64,000 nt of DNA from an uncultured Emticicia sp. GTDB taxonomy: Bacteria; Bacteroidota; Bacteroidia; Cytophagales; Spirosomataceae. A model generated the notes under the pieces. The model did not search any database and was not told the origin of the DNA. It saw only the letters and a list, made by a program, of their open reading frames with translations. Below are positions 9,085-17,272 of the stretch, piece after piece (the stretch's first letter is position 1; the number at the start of each line of letters is the position of its first letter). The translations under genes were made by a program, and so were the position numbers. Location of the stretch: the NCBI RefSeq assembly GCF_937903345.1, contig NZ_CALCZQ010000031.1, forward strand, positions 186,001 through 250,000, given 5' to 3'.

Positions 9085-9158
9085 TTTTTCTGTCAATTGC
9101 GTGCTGCTTTCCGCTCCACGGTTAGTAGAGTTTTGTTTTTAAATTTCACTCTCAATTC

Positions 9159-10637
9159 TTACTGGTGTTCTGGTCTTAACAAATCATTCACCGTTTTTAC
9201 GGGGTTGAATGTAATCAACGGAACTTCTACGAACAACGTATTCCAGTCGGCCATTGCACCATTCCATAAACCAGGTAATTCTTGGGCTTTTAAGTCACGA
9301 CCACTCTGTGATTTTTGAGTATTAAAGCCAGTTTTGGGGTCACGGTAATCTAATAGATTAAATTTTTTTCCTTGATAGTCTTTCAAAGTGCAAATCAAAT
9401 CAACAGGGTTGAAGTGCGTTGCTTCATCAAAAATCTCTTTTTGTTCGGGGTCTTTTAAATCAATTTGAGCAGATTCTACTACCTGAAGTGAAATAGAGCC
9501 ATCTGCATTTTCTGCCCAAAAAGGCCCACCACCTGGTTCGCCAACGTTTTTTACCATGCCACAAATACGCAATGGTCGATTGAGTTTCGTGCGACAATAA
9601 GTTTTGCGTTCTTCAAAAGATAAATCATCATAACCTTCAGGAAATTCTATGCAAAGGTCAAATTCGATAAAGTCTTCAATTTCTTCAACGTCTTCTTCTT
9701 TCAAATCTGCTCCATCCATCATTTTCAGATAAGCAAAAACCGCTTGTTGATAGCTCAAAACCAAACTTGCTAAAGCTTTTTTGTAGATGATTGTTTGCTC
9801 TTTTAGACTATCTGGCACAACGTTGTCGATGTTTTTGATAAATACCACATCAGCATCTTGGTCGTTGAGGTTTTCGAGCAAAGCACCGTGTCCTGCAGGG
9901 CGAAAAAGTAAATCTCCGTTCGCTGTGCGGAAAGGCGTGTTATCAAGATTTACAGCAATCGTATCGGTAGATGGCTTTTGCTCTGAGAAACTGATTTCAT
10001 ATTTTACGCCATATTTTGCTTCGTAATCTGCCAAAACTGTATCAATCAGTACAATAAACTTGCTTCTATGCTCAGGAGAAACCGTAAAATGAAGGTTTAC
10101 CTTCCCACCTGAACTGGCATATTTTGCACCTTCAACCAGATGTTCTTCGGCCGGCGTGCGAGTTAAATCGCCGTATTTATGGAACTCCAACAAGCCTTTT
10201 GGCAAAGCACCATAATCAAGGCCTTCGGCCGTAAGGAGGTGTTTTAAAATGGTTTTATGGTCGGCTGATTCGCTTCCAACAGATTGTATCAAACTTTTAT
10301 AAAATGCAAAATCTTGTAGGTGTTCTAAAACCTCATTAACTGATTTATCGAATTTGTTTTCTTCCAAAGCCGCAAAAAGCGATTTGAACATGCGAGAAGC
10401 TGCTCCCGAAGCAGGAACAAATTTTAGTAGTTTTTTACCGAAAATTTGGTCGTCGAAATCCTTCGATAGTTCTTTGGCTTTTTCGTCACCAAGTTGAATC
10501 ATTCCATCGTCGATGGTAGCCGCTCTGACGACATTCAGGTATGGAAATCCTATTTTAAAATTCTCGATTTGCTCAAGAATCGTTTCCACTTTTGCCCCTC
10601 GGGCTTCGATTAGGTTAAGGTCGTTTTCGCTAAACAT
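9159..10637 (-). CDS. DUF4301 family protein
   Basis: 492 residues, cytoplasmic, no membrane segment. The sequence matches the Bacteroidota family DUF4301: LLKFVPASGAASRMFKSLFAALEE near residue 75, DLTRTPAEEHLVEG, and a segment LFRPAGHGALLENLNDQDADVVFIKNIDNV that resembles nucleotidyltransferase or pyrophosphorylase folds. FVPASGAASRMFK resembles a glycine-rich nucleotide-binding loop, so a sugar-nucleotide enzyme is conceivable, but that is inference. The gene is followed closely by the phosphotransferase in the same direction. A GTCCAC-type repeat word lies 22 bases before its start. Confidence 0.8.
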   Translation of the reverse strand: MFSENDLNLIEARGAKVETILEQIENFKIGFPYLNVVRAATIDDGMIQLGDEKAKELSKDFDDQIFGKKLLKFVPASGAASRMFKSLFAALEENKFDKSVNEVLEHLQDFAFYKSLIQSVGSESADHKTILKHLLTAEGLDYGALPKGLLEFHKYGDLTRTPAEEHLVEGAKYASSGGKVNLHFTVSPEHRSKFIVLIDTVLADYEAKYGVKYEISFSEQKPSTDTIAVNLDNTPFRTANGDLLFRPAGHGALLENLNDQDADVVFIKNIDNVVPDSLKEQTIIYKKALASLVLSYQQAVFAYLKMMDGADLKEEDVEEIEDFIEFDLCIEFPEGYDDLSFEERKTYCRTKLNRPLRICGMVKNVGEPGGGPFWAENADGSISLQVVESAQIDLKDPEQKEIFDEATHFNPVDLICTLKDYQGKKFNLLDYRDPKTGFNTQKSQSGRDLKAQELPGLWNGAMADWNTLFVEVPLITFNPVKTVNDLLRPEHQ

Positions 10638-10658
10638 ATTAAATGGTTGAGTTAATTA

Positions 10659-10677
10659 GTCCACAGTCAATAGTTGG
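10659..10677 (-). repeat. GACTGT/GTGGAC word element before DUF4301
   Basis: In the sense of DUF4301 the element reads CCAACTATTGACTGTGGAC, ending 22 bases before its ATG. Seventeen bases match the element at the mntR start (48430-48446) with one difference. Confidence 0.65.
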
Positions 10678-10844
10678 TTTCTGAGTAATATTAAACTATT
10701 GATAAGGAGGTTTTTGGTGAAAATTGTCGTTGTTTGCTTTTAATCAGCTATTTTATTGTGCGATTGTTTTGTTAAAAATGTAATTTTACGAAAAAATAGA
10801 ATCAAGGCAATGTTTTTGCTAGGGTTTAATTAAAGTTATTCAAG

Positions 10845-10909
10845 GCAACGGTCAATAGAAGGCAGTCGATATTACTTTGTGGATTGTTGTCCGTGGCCTA
10901 TGGACCACT
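10845..10909 (+). repeat. GACTGT/GTGGAC word element before proA
   Basis: Contains GGTCAATAGAAGGCAGTCGA, then TTGTCCGTGGCCTATGGACC ending nine bases before the proA ATG. The second part aligns with the element before the GldA-like gene (TTGTCAGTGGACTATCGACT at 43493-43512), in the same orientation relative to the gene. Confidence 0.65.
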
Positions 10910-10917
10910 CAAAAATC

Positions 10918-12168
10918 ATGAATTCAATACTCCCTCTTTTACAGAAAACCCAACAAGCTTCGGCTGCCATTCGCCGTTTGACAAGTGCTCAACGTAGCGA
11001 TTTATTAAATGAATTGGCTACAATCGTTGAGCAATCGAAGGTACTGATAATGTCTGAAAATCAGAAAGATTTAGACTTGATGGACAAAGTTGACCCTAAA
11101 TACGACCGTTTGTTATTAAATGAAAGTCGTATTCAAGGTTTGGCAGATTCGTTGAGAGAAGTTGCCCTTTTACCCGACCCAACGGGAGAAATATTGATTG
11201 AAAGAAATCTTGAAAATGGACTAAATATCAAAAAAATAGCCGTTCCGATGGGGGTTGTTGCTGTTATTTATGAATCTCGACCAAATGTGACGATTGATGT
11301 GGCTTCGTTGTGCCTACGCTCGGGGAACGCTTGCGTTTTAAAAGGTGGAAAAGAAGCTATTTTCTCAAATACTTGTTTGATGAGCCTAATTCATCAAGTT
11401 TTAACAAAATTTGGCATTGCCAATGAAGCAGTTTTGCTTCTACCAACCGACCGAAAATTTACCGAAGAATTATTGAAAGCCACTCGCTTTGTTGATATTA
11501 TTATTCCACGCGGGTCTGATTCACTAATTCAATATGTGCGTCAAAATTCACTCATTCCAACCATCGAGACTGGTGCGGGTGTGGTACATACCTACGTTGA
11601 AACAAGTGCCGATTTAGCCAAAGCCAAAGATATTATCGTGAATGCAAGGGTTTCTCGTCCATCGGTTTGTAATTCTCTTGACTGTGCCATTGTTGATAAA
11701 GCAATTATAAATGACTTCTTGCCAATGTTGGTAGAGGATTTTAAGAAATGGAATGTAGAAGTTTATGCAGATGATGCATCTTTCGAGGTTTTTGAGAAAA
11801 TCGGCTATGAGAAATTACATAAAGCCCAAGATGAAGACTTTGGAAAAGAATGGCTCGATTATAAAATTTCTATCAAAACTGTTGCCAATCTTGACGAAGC
11901 CCTTTCGCACCTTCAAGTCTTTTCATCTCGACATTCAGAAGCAATTTTGACTCAAAACCAAGGTTTGGCAGAAAGATTTTTGGCAGAAGTTGATGCCGCT
12001 GCCGTTTATCATAATGCGTCCACTCGCTTTACCGATGGCAGACAGTTTGGACTTGGTGCTGAAATTGGTATTTCTACCCAAAAACTACACGCTCGTGGCC
12101 CTTTTGCACTTGAAAAACTAGTCACCGAAAAATGGGTTGTAGTGGGCGATGGGCAGGTGCGATGGTAG
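10918..12168 (+). CDS. proA: Glutamate-5-semialdehyde dehydrogenase (gamma-glutamyl phosphate reductase)
   Basis: 416 residues from ATG 10918, the standard length for ProA. It reduces gamma-glutamyl phosphate to glutamate-5-semialdehyde with NADPH in proline synthesis. The ALDH-like fold shows MGVVAVIYESRPNVT, LRSGNACVLKGGKEA, and the catalytic cysteine in SRPSVCNSLDCAIV. In-frame GTG/ATG codons upstream (10879, 10900) fall inside a repeat element and would add a non-conserved tail, so they were rejected. proB, its usual operon partner, is not in this window. Confidence 0.95.
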   Translation: MNSILPLLQKTQQASAAIRRLTSAQRSDLLNELATIVEQSKVLIMSENQKDLDLMDKVDPKYDRLLLNESRIQGLADSLREVALLPDPTGEILIERNLENGLNIKKIAVPMGVVAVIYESRPNVTIDVASLCLRSGNACVLKGGKEAIFSNTCLMSLIHQVLTKFGIANEAVLLLPTDRKFTEELLKATRFVDIIIPRGSDSLIQYVRQNSLIPTIETGAGVVHTYVETSADLAKAKDIIVNARVSRPSVCNSLDCAIVDKAIINDFLPMLVEDFKKWNVEVYADDASFEVFEKIGYEKLHKAQDEDFGKEWLDYKISIKTVANLDEALSHLQVFSSRHSEAILTQNQGLAERFLAEVDAAAVYHNASTRFTDGRQFGLGAEIGISTQKLHARGPFALEKLVTEKWVVVGDGQVRW

Positions 12169-12309
12169 CTTCGAAAAAATACGCTCTATTTTCTAATGCT
12201 CAGCTACCGCCCTACCGAAAATTGGTGGCAGAGCGAAGCCGAAACCCTAATTTTAGGTTCATTTCATTGGTAAAACGTAATTCGTAAATCTTAAATCCAC
12301 TTTTTTCTC

Positions 12310-12317
12310 TACATTTG
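12310..12317 (+). promoter_or_regulatory. Possible -7 element for GT35-like gene
   Basis: TACATTTG matches TAnnTTTG 25 bases before the ATG. No TTG at the right distance upstream, so this is weak. Confidence 0.35.
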
Positions 12318-12341
12318 TCATAGAAAATAACCTATGAAAAA

Positions 12342-14018
12342 ATGAAAAACCTTCCTGAGCAATTTGCTCATCCATATTCTTTTGCCCCAAAGTTTAAGAA
12401 ATCAGTAGTTTATTTTTCGATGGAATTTGCTATTGACCAGGCTCTGAAAACCTATTCGGGTGGACTTGGATTTTTGGCTGGCTCGCACATGAGAAGTGCC
12501 TATCAAACCAAACAAAATCTTGTCGGAATCGGTATGCTTTGGAAATTTGGTTATTATGACCAAGTTAGAAATACTGATAATAGCATGGCAGTGCAGTTTC
12601 GTGAGAAAATGTATAGTTTTTTAATAGATACTGGCGTTCGTTTCCAAATGAATATCCAAAATCGAGCAGTTTGGGTAGCTACATACTACTTGCCCCCGAC
12701 CACTTTTGGCACTGTTCCGATGTTTTTTCTGACCACCGACACCTATGGAAATGATAATTGGGCAAGGTCAATTTCATATCATCTATATGATGCCGATGCT
12801 TCGATAAAAGTTGCACAATGTATGGTTTTGGGTATTGGTGGTACTACTTTTCTGGATAAAATTACTTACGAACCCGAAGTATATCATTTCAATGAAGCTC
12901 ATGCACTTTCGGGAGCTTTTCATCTTTACAAAAAATTTGGAAAAGCCGCTGATTTGAAAAAACGGTTGGTTTTCACGACTCACACACCCGAAGAGGCAGG
13001 CAACGAAAAGCACGACATTAACATGCTTGAAAACATGAATTTCTTTGCTGGCGTACCGATGAATGAAGTTCGTAAAATCTGTGGAATGTCACCGATTATA
13101 ATTCCACTGGGTGGAACTATAGAAAATGTGTTCAATCATTCGCTGGTTGCTTTGCGTTTGAGCAGAAAAGCTAATGCTGTATCAAAACTTCATGGCGATG
13201 TTTCACGCAAAATGTGGGGCGATTATGATGGTATTTGTGAAATTACTCATGTGACTAACGCCCAAAACAATATTTATTGGGCTGATGATATTTTAGAAAA
13301 AGCTCGTAAAAAAGCCGATTTTAAAACGATTTCTGCTCGCAAAAAAGAATTGAAAGAAGTATTATTCAAAACTGTAGCCGACCAATCAGGAAAACTCTTT
13401 AAGCCCGAAGTTCTAACAATTATTTGGGCAAGAAGATTTGCGGCTTACAAACGCCCCGATTTGCTCACTCGTGACCTTGAACGGTTTGATAAATTGATGA
13501 AAAACACTAAATATCCAATTCAGTTTATTTGGGCAGGAAAACCCTATCCTTTTGATAGTGAAGCCATAAATAAATTCAATCAGTTATATTATTTGAGCCA
13601 CCTTTACCCAAATATGGCAGTGCTGACTGGGCATGAATTGAACCTATCGAAGCTTATAAAAGATGGCTCAGATGTGTGGCTAAACACGCCAATCGTAACC
13701 CGTGAGGCTTCGGGAACAAGCGGAATGACAGCAGCCATGAATGCTTCGATCAACTTCTCGACTTTTGATGGTTGGGTTTGTGAATTTGCAACGGAGCAAA
13801 ACTCATTCGTTGTGCCTGTTGCTCCAAAATCTCCCGATTGGGAACGAGATAGGGTTGATATTCATAATATGCTCGATATGCTCGAAAATAAAATCTTGCC
13901 AACCTATTATGACCGCCCCAAAGAATGGCAAAAAATGGTTTTACAGAGCATGAATGATGTAAACGCTTTCTTTGACTCTGACCGTATGGCAGCAGAGTAT
14001 TATGAGAAGGTTTATTGA
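12342..14018 (+). CDS. Alpha-glucan phosphorylase-like GT35 protein, cofactor lysine absent
   Basis: 558 residues, similar to the short alpha-glucan phosphorylase group: VVYFSMEFAIDQALKTYSGGLGFLAGSH at the N terminus, EVYHFNEAHA, RLVFTTHTPEEAGNE, WARRFAAYKRPDLL and WAGKPYPFD. Classical glycogen phosphorylases hold pyridoxal phosphate on the lysine of EASGTxxMK. Here the motif is EASGTSGMT, with threonine at residue 463 (codon 13728-13730), so the Schiff-base lysine is missing. It may be a PLP-independent glycosyltransferase or an inactive homologue; calling it glgP would overstate the evidence. No other glycogen genes are adjacent. It is cytoplasmic and probably monocistronic. Confidence 0.8.
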   Translation: MKNLPEQFAHPYSFAPKFKKSVVYFSMEFAIDQALKTYSGGLGFLAGSHMRSAYQTKQNLVGIGMLWKFGYYDQVRNTDNSMAVQFREKMYSFLIDTGVRFQMNIQNRAVWVATYYLPPTTFGTVPMFFLTTDTYGNDNWARSISYHLYDADASIKVAQCMVLGIGGTTFLDKITYEPEVYHFNEAHALSGAFHLYKKFGKAADLKKRLVFTTHTPEEAGNEKHDINMLENMNFFAGVPMNEVRKICGMSPIIIPLGGTIENVFNHSLVALRLSRKANAVSKLHGDVSRKMWGDYDGICEITHVTNAQNNIYWADDILEKARKKADFKTISARKKELKEVLFKTVADQSGKLFKPEVLTIIWARRFAAYKRPDLLTRDLERFDKLMKNTKYPIQFIWAGKPYPFDSEAINKFNQLYYLSHLYPNMAVLTGHELNLSKLIKDGSDVWLNTPIVTREASGTSGMTAAMNASINFSTFDGWVCEFATEQNSFVVPVAPKSPDWERDRVDIHNMLDMLENKILPTYYDRPKEWQKMVLQSMNDVNAFFDSDRMAAEYYEKVY

Positions 14019-14033
14019 TTTTATCTAATCGAC

Positions 14034-14088
14034 AAAACCTCTGCGACTGTTTGGGAAACCACTACAATCACAGAGGTTTTATTTTTTT
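14034..14088 (+). terminator. Rho-independent terminator after GT35-like gene
   Basis: AAAACCTCTG (14034-14043) pairs with CAGAGGTTTT (14071-14080), followed by A and a run of seven Ts. The loop is long (27 bases). Confidence 0.7.
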
Positions 14089-14122
14089 CGTGTATATTTG
14101 ACCGAAATAAAAACTTTCTGTC

Positions 14123-14965
14123 ATGCTTCGTGTTCCATCCTCGATAAATTCTAATGAATTTGAGTCTTTGAAGATTCAAGACATGACTTTTGTGGCATAT
14201 CGAAATAATATTTATCCATCAAGAAACGAGATTTTTTTTGAGGAACACGCCATTGTTTATGTCCTTGAAGGTGAGAAAAGATTTGTTTCTCCAACGCAGG
14301 ATGTTCATGTAAAAAAAGGACAGATTTTATTTTTTCAGCGTGGTTGCTATTCGATGAATGAGTCGATTGATGTCAATTATCGTAGCCTTGTTTTTTTCTT
14401 TCCCGAAAAATTATTGAAAGAATTTGTGGCACAAAATCTTTCACTTTTTGAAGATTATACCCAAAGCTCGTTTGAACAAATATTGAGCCTCGAAAGCAAC
14501 TCCAACTTTGATATTTTCGTTGATTCACTTATTCCGTTTTTCAGTAGCAGAACCAATCTTTTGAATCAATTTTTGAAACTAAAGTTTGATGAATTGATGC
14601 TGCATCTACTCGACCTCGACCGCAGCAATCAGTTTCGCATTACACTCTTTAATATTTATCAAGGTCAGAAAGTTGATTTATCATTTTTTCTCGAAAATTA
14701 TTACCTTAAACCCTTGTCTATTAATGAATTAGCACGAATTTCTGGTAGGAGCCTTTCGGCTTTTAAACGTGATTTTGAATTACAATTTAATACCTCGCCT
14801 GCCGTTTGGATAAAAAACAAACGCCTCGAATATGCCTTTTTTCTTTTACAAAATTCTCAAAAAAACGTCTCCGAAATAAGCCTCGAAATTGGCTACGAAA
14901 GCGTTTCTCACTTCATCAAAGCCTTTAAAGAAAAATACGGTTTTACGCCCAATAAAATTAATTAA
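14123..14965 (+). CDS. AraC family transcriptional regulator
   Basis: 280 residues. An N-terminal cupin-like sensor region (about 25-110; HAIVYVLEGEKRFVS, VKKGQILFFQRGCYSM) is followed by a C-terminal AraC double helix-turn-helix (about 185-280; LSINELARISGRSLSAFKRDFELQFNTSP and NVSEISLEIGYESVSHFIKAFKEKYGFTP). It resembles ExsA-like regulators of Bacteroidota. The ligand is unknown. A TATATTTG -7 match lies at 14093-14100. It follows the GT35-like gene after a terminator, so it is probably transcribed separately. The effector and target genes cannot be inferred from the context. Confidence 0.9.
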   Translation: MLRVPSSINSNEFESLKIQDMTFVAYRNNIYPSRNEIFFEEHAIVYVLEGEKRFVSPTQDVHVKKGQILFFQRGCYSMNESIDVNYRSLVFFFPEKLLKEFVAQNLSLFEDYTQSSFEQILSLESNSNFDIFVDSLIPFFSSRTNLLNQFLKLKFDELMLHLLDLDRSNQFRITLFNIYQGQKVDLSFFLENYYLKPLSINELARISGRSLSAFKRDFELQFNTSPAVWIKNKRLEYAFFLLQNSQKNVSEISLEIGYESVSHFIKAFKEKYGFTPNKIN

Positions 14966-15052
14966 ACCAAAAACGCTATTTTTTGGGCGTATTTCGTTAA
15001 TCGTTATTAGGTTATTATACTCAATTTTGCATCGCCTATTCCACAAACTCCA

Positions 15053-15700
15053 ATGGCGAACAAATTCCAAAATAAATATCGCATTCTTTCGGCAAGACAT
15101 CCCAACTGGGATTATGGCACAAATGGGGCTTATTTCATAACGATTTGTACGAAAAACCGACAATATTGTTTTGGAGAATGCGAAAAAAGCAAAATGAAAT
15201 TATCGACTTTAGGAGCAATTGCACAAGGTTTTTGGTATGAAATTCCAAAACATTTTCCTTTTGTTGAATTGGGTGAATTTGTGGTGATGCCTAATCATAT
15301 TCAAGGTGTTTTGATTTTGAATAAAAATGGTTTTGATGAAAATATTGAATCTATTGACATAATAGAACCCATCGACCCCGTAGAGACAGGGCATTGCCCT
15401 GTCTCTACCAACGACGTATCCACCAACAAACCCAATTCGGAAAAAACCATTGGCCAAAAACGATTTCGGAATCAAGGGAAAAATACGGTTTCATCAATTA
15501 TTGGTTCATACAAATCAATTTGCACCAAACACATTCATGCCGCATTTCCGACATTGAATTTTGAATGGCAAATACGTTTTTGGGATAATATTATTCGTAA
15601 TGATGAGGCATTTAACACCATTAGCCAATATATTATCAATAATCCCTTGAATTGGGAAGATGATAAATTTTTTGAAGAGGAAATAGATATTCCAATGTAG
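15053..15700 (+). CDS. REP-associated tyrosine transposase-like protein (RAYT, Y1/IS200 family)
   Basis: 215 residues. The Y1-transposase fold is recognisable: GAYFITICTKNRQYCFG near the N terminus, the metal-site region FVVMPNHIQGVLIL, and the C-terminal FWDNIIRNDEAFNTISQYIINNPLNW with the presumed catalytic tyrosine Y193. RAYTs are single-copy HUH nucleases that cut and move REP palindromes. The HUH motif here is H82-I-Q84, so the second histidine is replaced by glutamine (CAA at 15302-15304). A perfect REP hairpin lies inside the gene (15380-15408), and a second one contains the stop codon (15698-15724). It may be a decayed or a variant RAYT. Confidence 0.85.
   Translation: MANKFQNKYRILSARHPNWDYGTNGAYFITICTKNRQYCFGECEKSKMKLSTLGAIAQGFWYEIPKHFPFVELGEFVVMPNHIQGVLILNKNGFDENIESIDIIEPIDPVETGHCPVSTNDVSTNKPNSEKTIGQKRFRNQGKNTVSSIIGSYKSICTKHIHAAFPTLNFEWQIRFWDNIIRNDEAFNTISQYIINNPLNWEDDKFFEEEIDIPM
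15380..15408. repeat. REP hairpin inside the RAYT gene
   Basis: GTAGAGACAGGGCA (15380-15393), one centre base, then the exact complement (15395-15408). It is read in frame as VETGHCPVST in a non-conserved loop of the RAYT protein. Confidence 0.9.
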
Positions 15701-15724
15701 AGACAAGGCAATGCCTTGTCTCTA
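15698..15724. repeat. REP hairpin overlapping the RAYT stop codon
   Basis: TAGAGACAAGGCA (15698-15710), centre A, complement (15712-15724). Same family as the internal hairpin, with compensatory changes in both arms (CAGGG versus CAAGG). The first three bases are the RAYT stop codon. It ends 46 bases before the leuC start. Confidence 0.9.
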
Positions 15725-15770
15725 AGGTACCCAACAAACAATACAACGCATTAAAAACAAATAAAAAAAT

Positions 15771-17171
15771 ATGTCAGCACCAAAATCATTATTTGACAAA
15801 GTATGGGATGCCCACGTTGTTCGTAAAATCGAAGACGGCCCCGATGTTTTTCTTATTGACCGCCACTTCATTCATGAAGTAACGAGTCCAGTAGCCTTTT
15901 TGGGTCTCGAAAGCCGTGGTTTGGGCGTACTTTTCCCAAATCGTACATTCGCAACTGCCGACCACAATACACCAACAATTAACCAACATTTACCAGTGCA
16001 AGACCCACTTTCGGCCAATCAGCTGAAAGCTTTGGAAACAAACTCGGCAAAATACGGCATTTCTCACTGGGGATTAGGCCATGCAAAAAATGGTATCGTT
16101 CACGTAGTTGGGCCAGAAAATGGTATCACACTTCCAGGAATGACCATCGTTTGTGGCGATTCTCATACTTCTACGCATGGTGCTTTTGGTGCAATTGCCT
16201 TCGGAATTGGTACTTCTGAGGTAGAAATGGTACTTTCTTCACAATGTATCATGCAGCCAAAACCAAAGAAAATGCGTGTAACTATCAATGGTAAATTGGG
16301 CAAAGGCGTATTACCAAAAGATGTAACGCTTTTTATCATTTCAAAACTTTCGGCAGCGGGTGCAACTGGCTATTTCTGCGAATATGCGGGCGATGTTTTT
16401 GAAAACATGAGCATGGAAGGACGTATGACAGTTTGTAATATGTCAATCGAAATGGGTGCGAGAGGTGGCATGATTGCTCCTGACGAAACCACTTTCGCTT
16501 ACTTAAAAGGCAGAGAGCAAGCTCCAAAAGGCGAGGCTTGGGAAAGAGCTTTGGCTTATTGGAAAACACTCAAAACTGACGAAGGAACAGTTTTCGATAT
16601 TGAATATACTTTTGATGCAGCCGAAATTGAGCCACAAATTACTTACGGTACAAATCCAGGTCTTGGAACAGGTATTTCTCAAAATATTCCTCAAGCTGCC
16701 AACGTACTTGATGGAGCGGCATCTTATGCAAAATCATTGAATTATATGGGCTTTGCCGAAAACGAGCAAATCATTGGAAAAGCAATTGATTATGTTTTCT
16801 TAGGAAGCTGTACAAACGGACGTATCGAAGATTTCCGTGCTTTTGCATCAATTGTTAAAGGACGCAAAAAGGCTGATAACGTAACGGCTTGGTTAGTACC
16901 AGGTTCGCACATCGTAGAATCTCAAATTAAAGAAGAAGGTATCTTGGATATTTTGACCGAAGCAGGTTTTGCTTTGCGTCAACCAGGTTGTTCGGCGTGT
17001 TTGGCGATGAATGATGATAAAATTCCTGCTGGAAAATACGCAGTTTCAACATCAAACCGAAACTTTGAAGGTCGTCAAGGGCCAGGTGCAAGAACACTTT
17101 TGGCTTCTCCATTGGTTGCAGCAGCAGCGGCAGTTACAGGAAAAGTTACTGACCCAAGAGAATTTTTATAA
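15771..17171 (+). CDS. leuC: 3-isopropylmalate dehydratase large subunit
   Basis: 466 residues, the normal length for LeuC. With LeuD it isomerises 2-isopropylmalate to 3-isopropylmalate in leucine synthesis; citramalate is an alternative substrate in the isoleucine route. Aconitase-fold landmarks are IDRHFIHEVTSPVAFLGLE, VCGDSHTSTHGAFGAIAFGIGTSE, and the [4Fe-4S] cysteines in GSCTNGR and PGCSACLAMN. It is the first leu gene of the cluster; the upstream gap holds the RAYT and its hairpin instead of a recognisable leader attenuator or T-box. Confidence 0.97.
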   Translation: MSAPKSLFDKVWDAHVVRKIEDGPDVFLIDRHFIHEVTSPVAFLGLESRGLGVLFPNRTFATADHNTPTINQHLPVQDPLSANQLKALETNSAKYGISHWGLGHAKNGIVHVVGPENGITLPGMTIVCGDSHTSTHGAFGAIAFGIGTSEVEMVLSSQCIMQPKPKKMRVTINGKLGKGVLPKDVTLFIISKLSAAGATGYFCEYAGDVFENMSMEGRMTVCNMSIEMGARGGMIAPDETTFAYLKGREQAPKGEAWERALAYWKTLKTDEGTVFDIEYTFDAAEIEPQITYGTNPGLGTGISQNIPQAANVLDGAASYAKSLNYMGFAENEQIIGKAIDYVFLGSCTNGRIEDFRAFASIVKGRKKADNVTAWLVPGSHIVESQIKEEGILDILTEAGFALRQPGCSACLAMNDDKIPAGKYAVSTSNRNFEGRQGPGARTLLASPLVAAAAAVTGKVTDPREFL

Positions 17172-17186
17172 TCAATTTTAAAATTC

Positions 17187-17254
17187 ACCACTAAGAACAC
17201 TTAAAATACTAAGTTAATCTCTGTGAAACTCTGTGTTCTTTGTGCCTCCGTGGT
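17187..17254. repeat. CACAGAG-family element without a gene, between leuC and leuD
   Basis: The left arm CCACTAAGAACAC (17188-17200) is mirrored by GTGTTCTTTGTGCCTCCGTGG (17233-17253), and the right arm also carries two CTCTGTG words (17219 and 17229). The words are those that flank the GxxExxY gene at 19508, but only a short AT-rich spacer lies between the arms. It nearly fills the 101-base leuC-leuD gap. Confidence 0.75.
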
Positions 17255-17272
17255 AAAAAAATATTCTAAAAA

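Noticed and set aside
10879..10917. GTG or ATG starts upstream of proA (10879, 10900)
   Set aside because: They lie within a word-repeat element; ATG 10918 gives the normal ProA length.
12342..14018. Naming the gene glgP
   Set aside because: The PLP lysine is replaced by threonine, so phosphorylase activity is not supported.
15209..15741. Minus-strand reading frames across the RAYT gene
   Set aside because: They are shadows created by the hairpins and the AT-rich gene; no family resemblance.
15725..15770. Leucine attenuator or T-box before leuC
   Set aside because: No leucine-rich leader peptide and no T-box specifier or terminator fold is visible; the space is taken by the REP hairpin.
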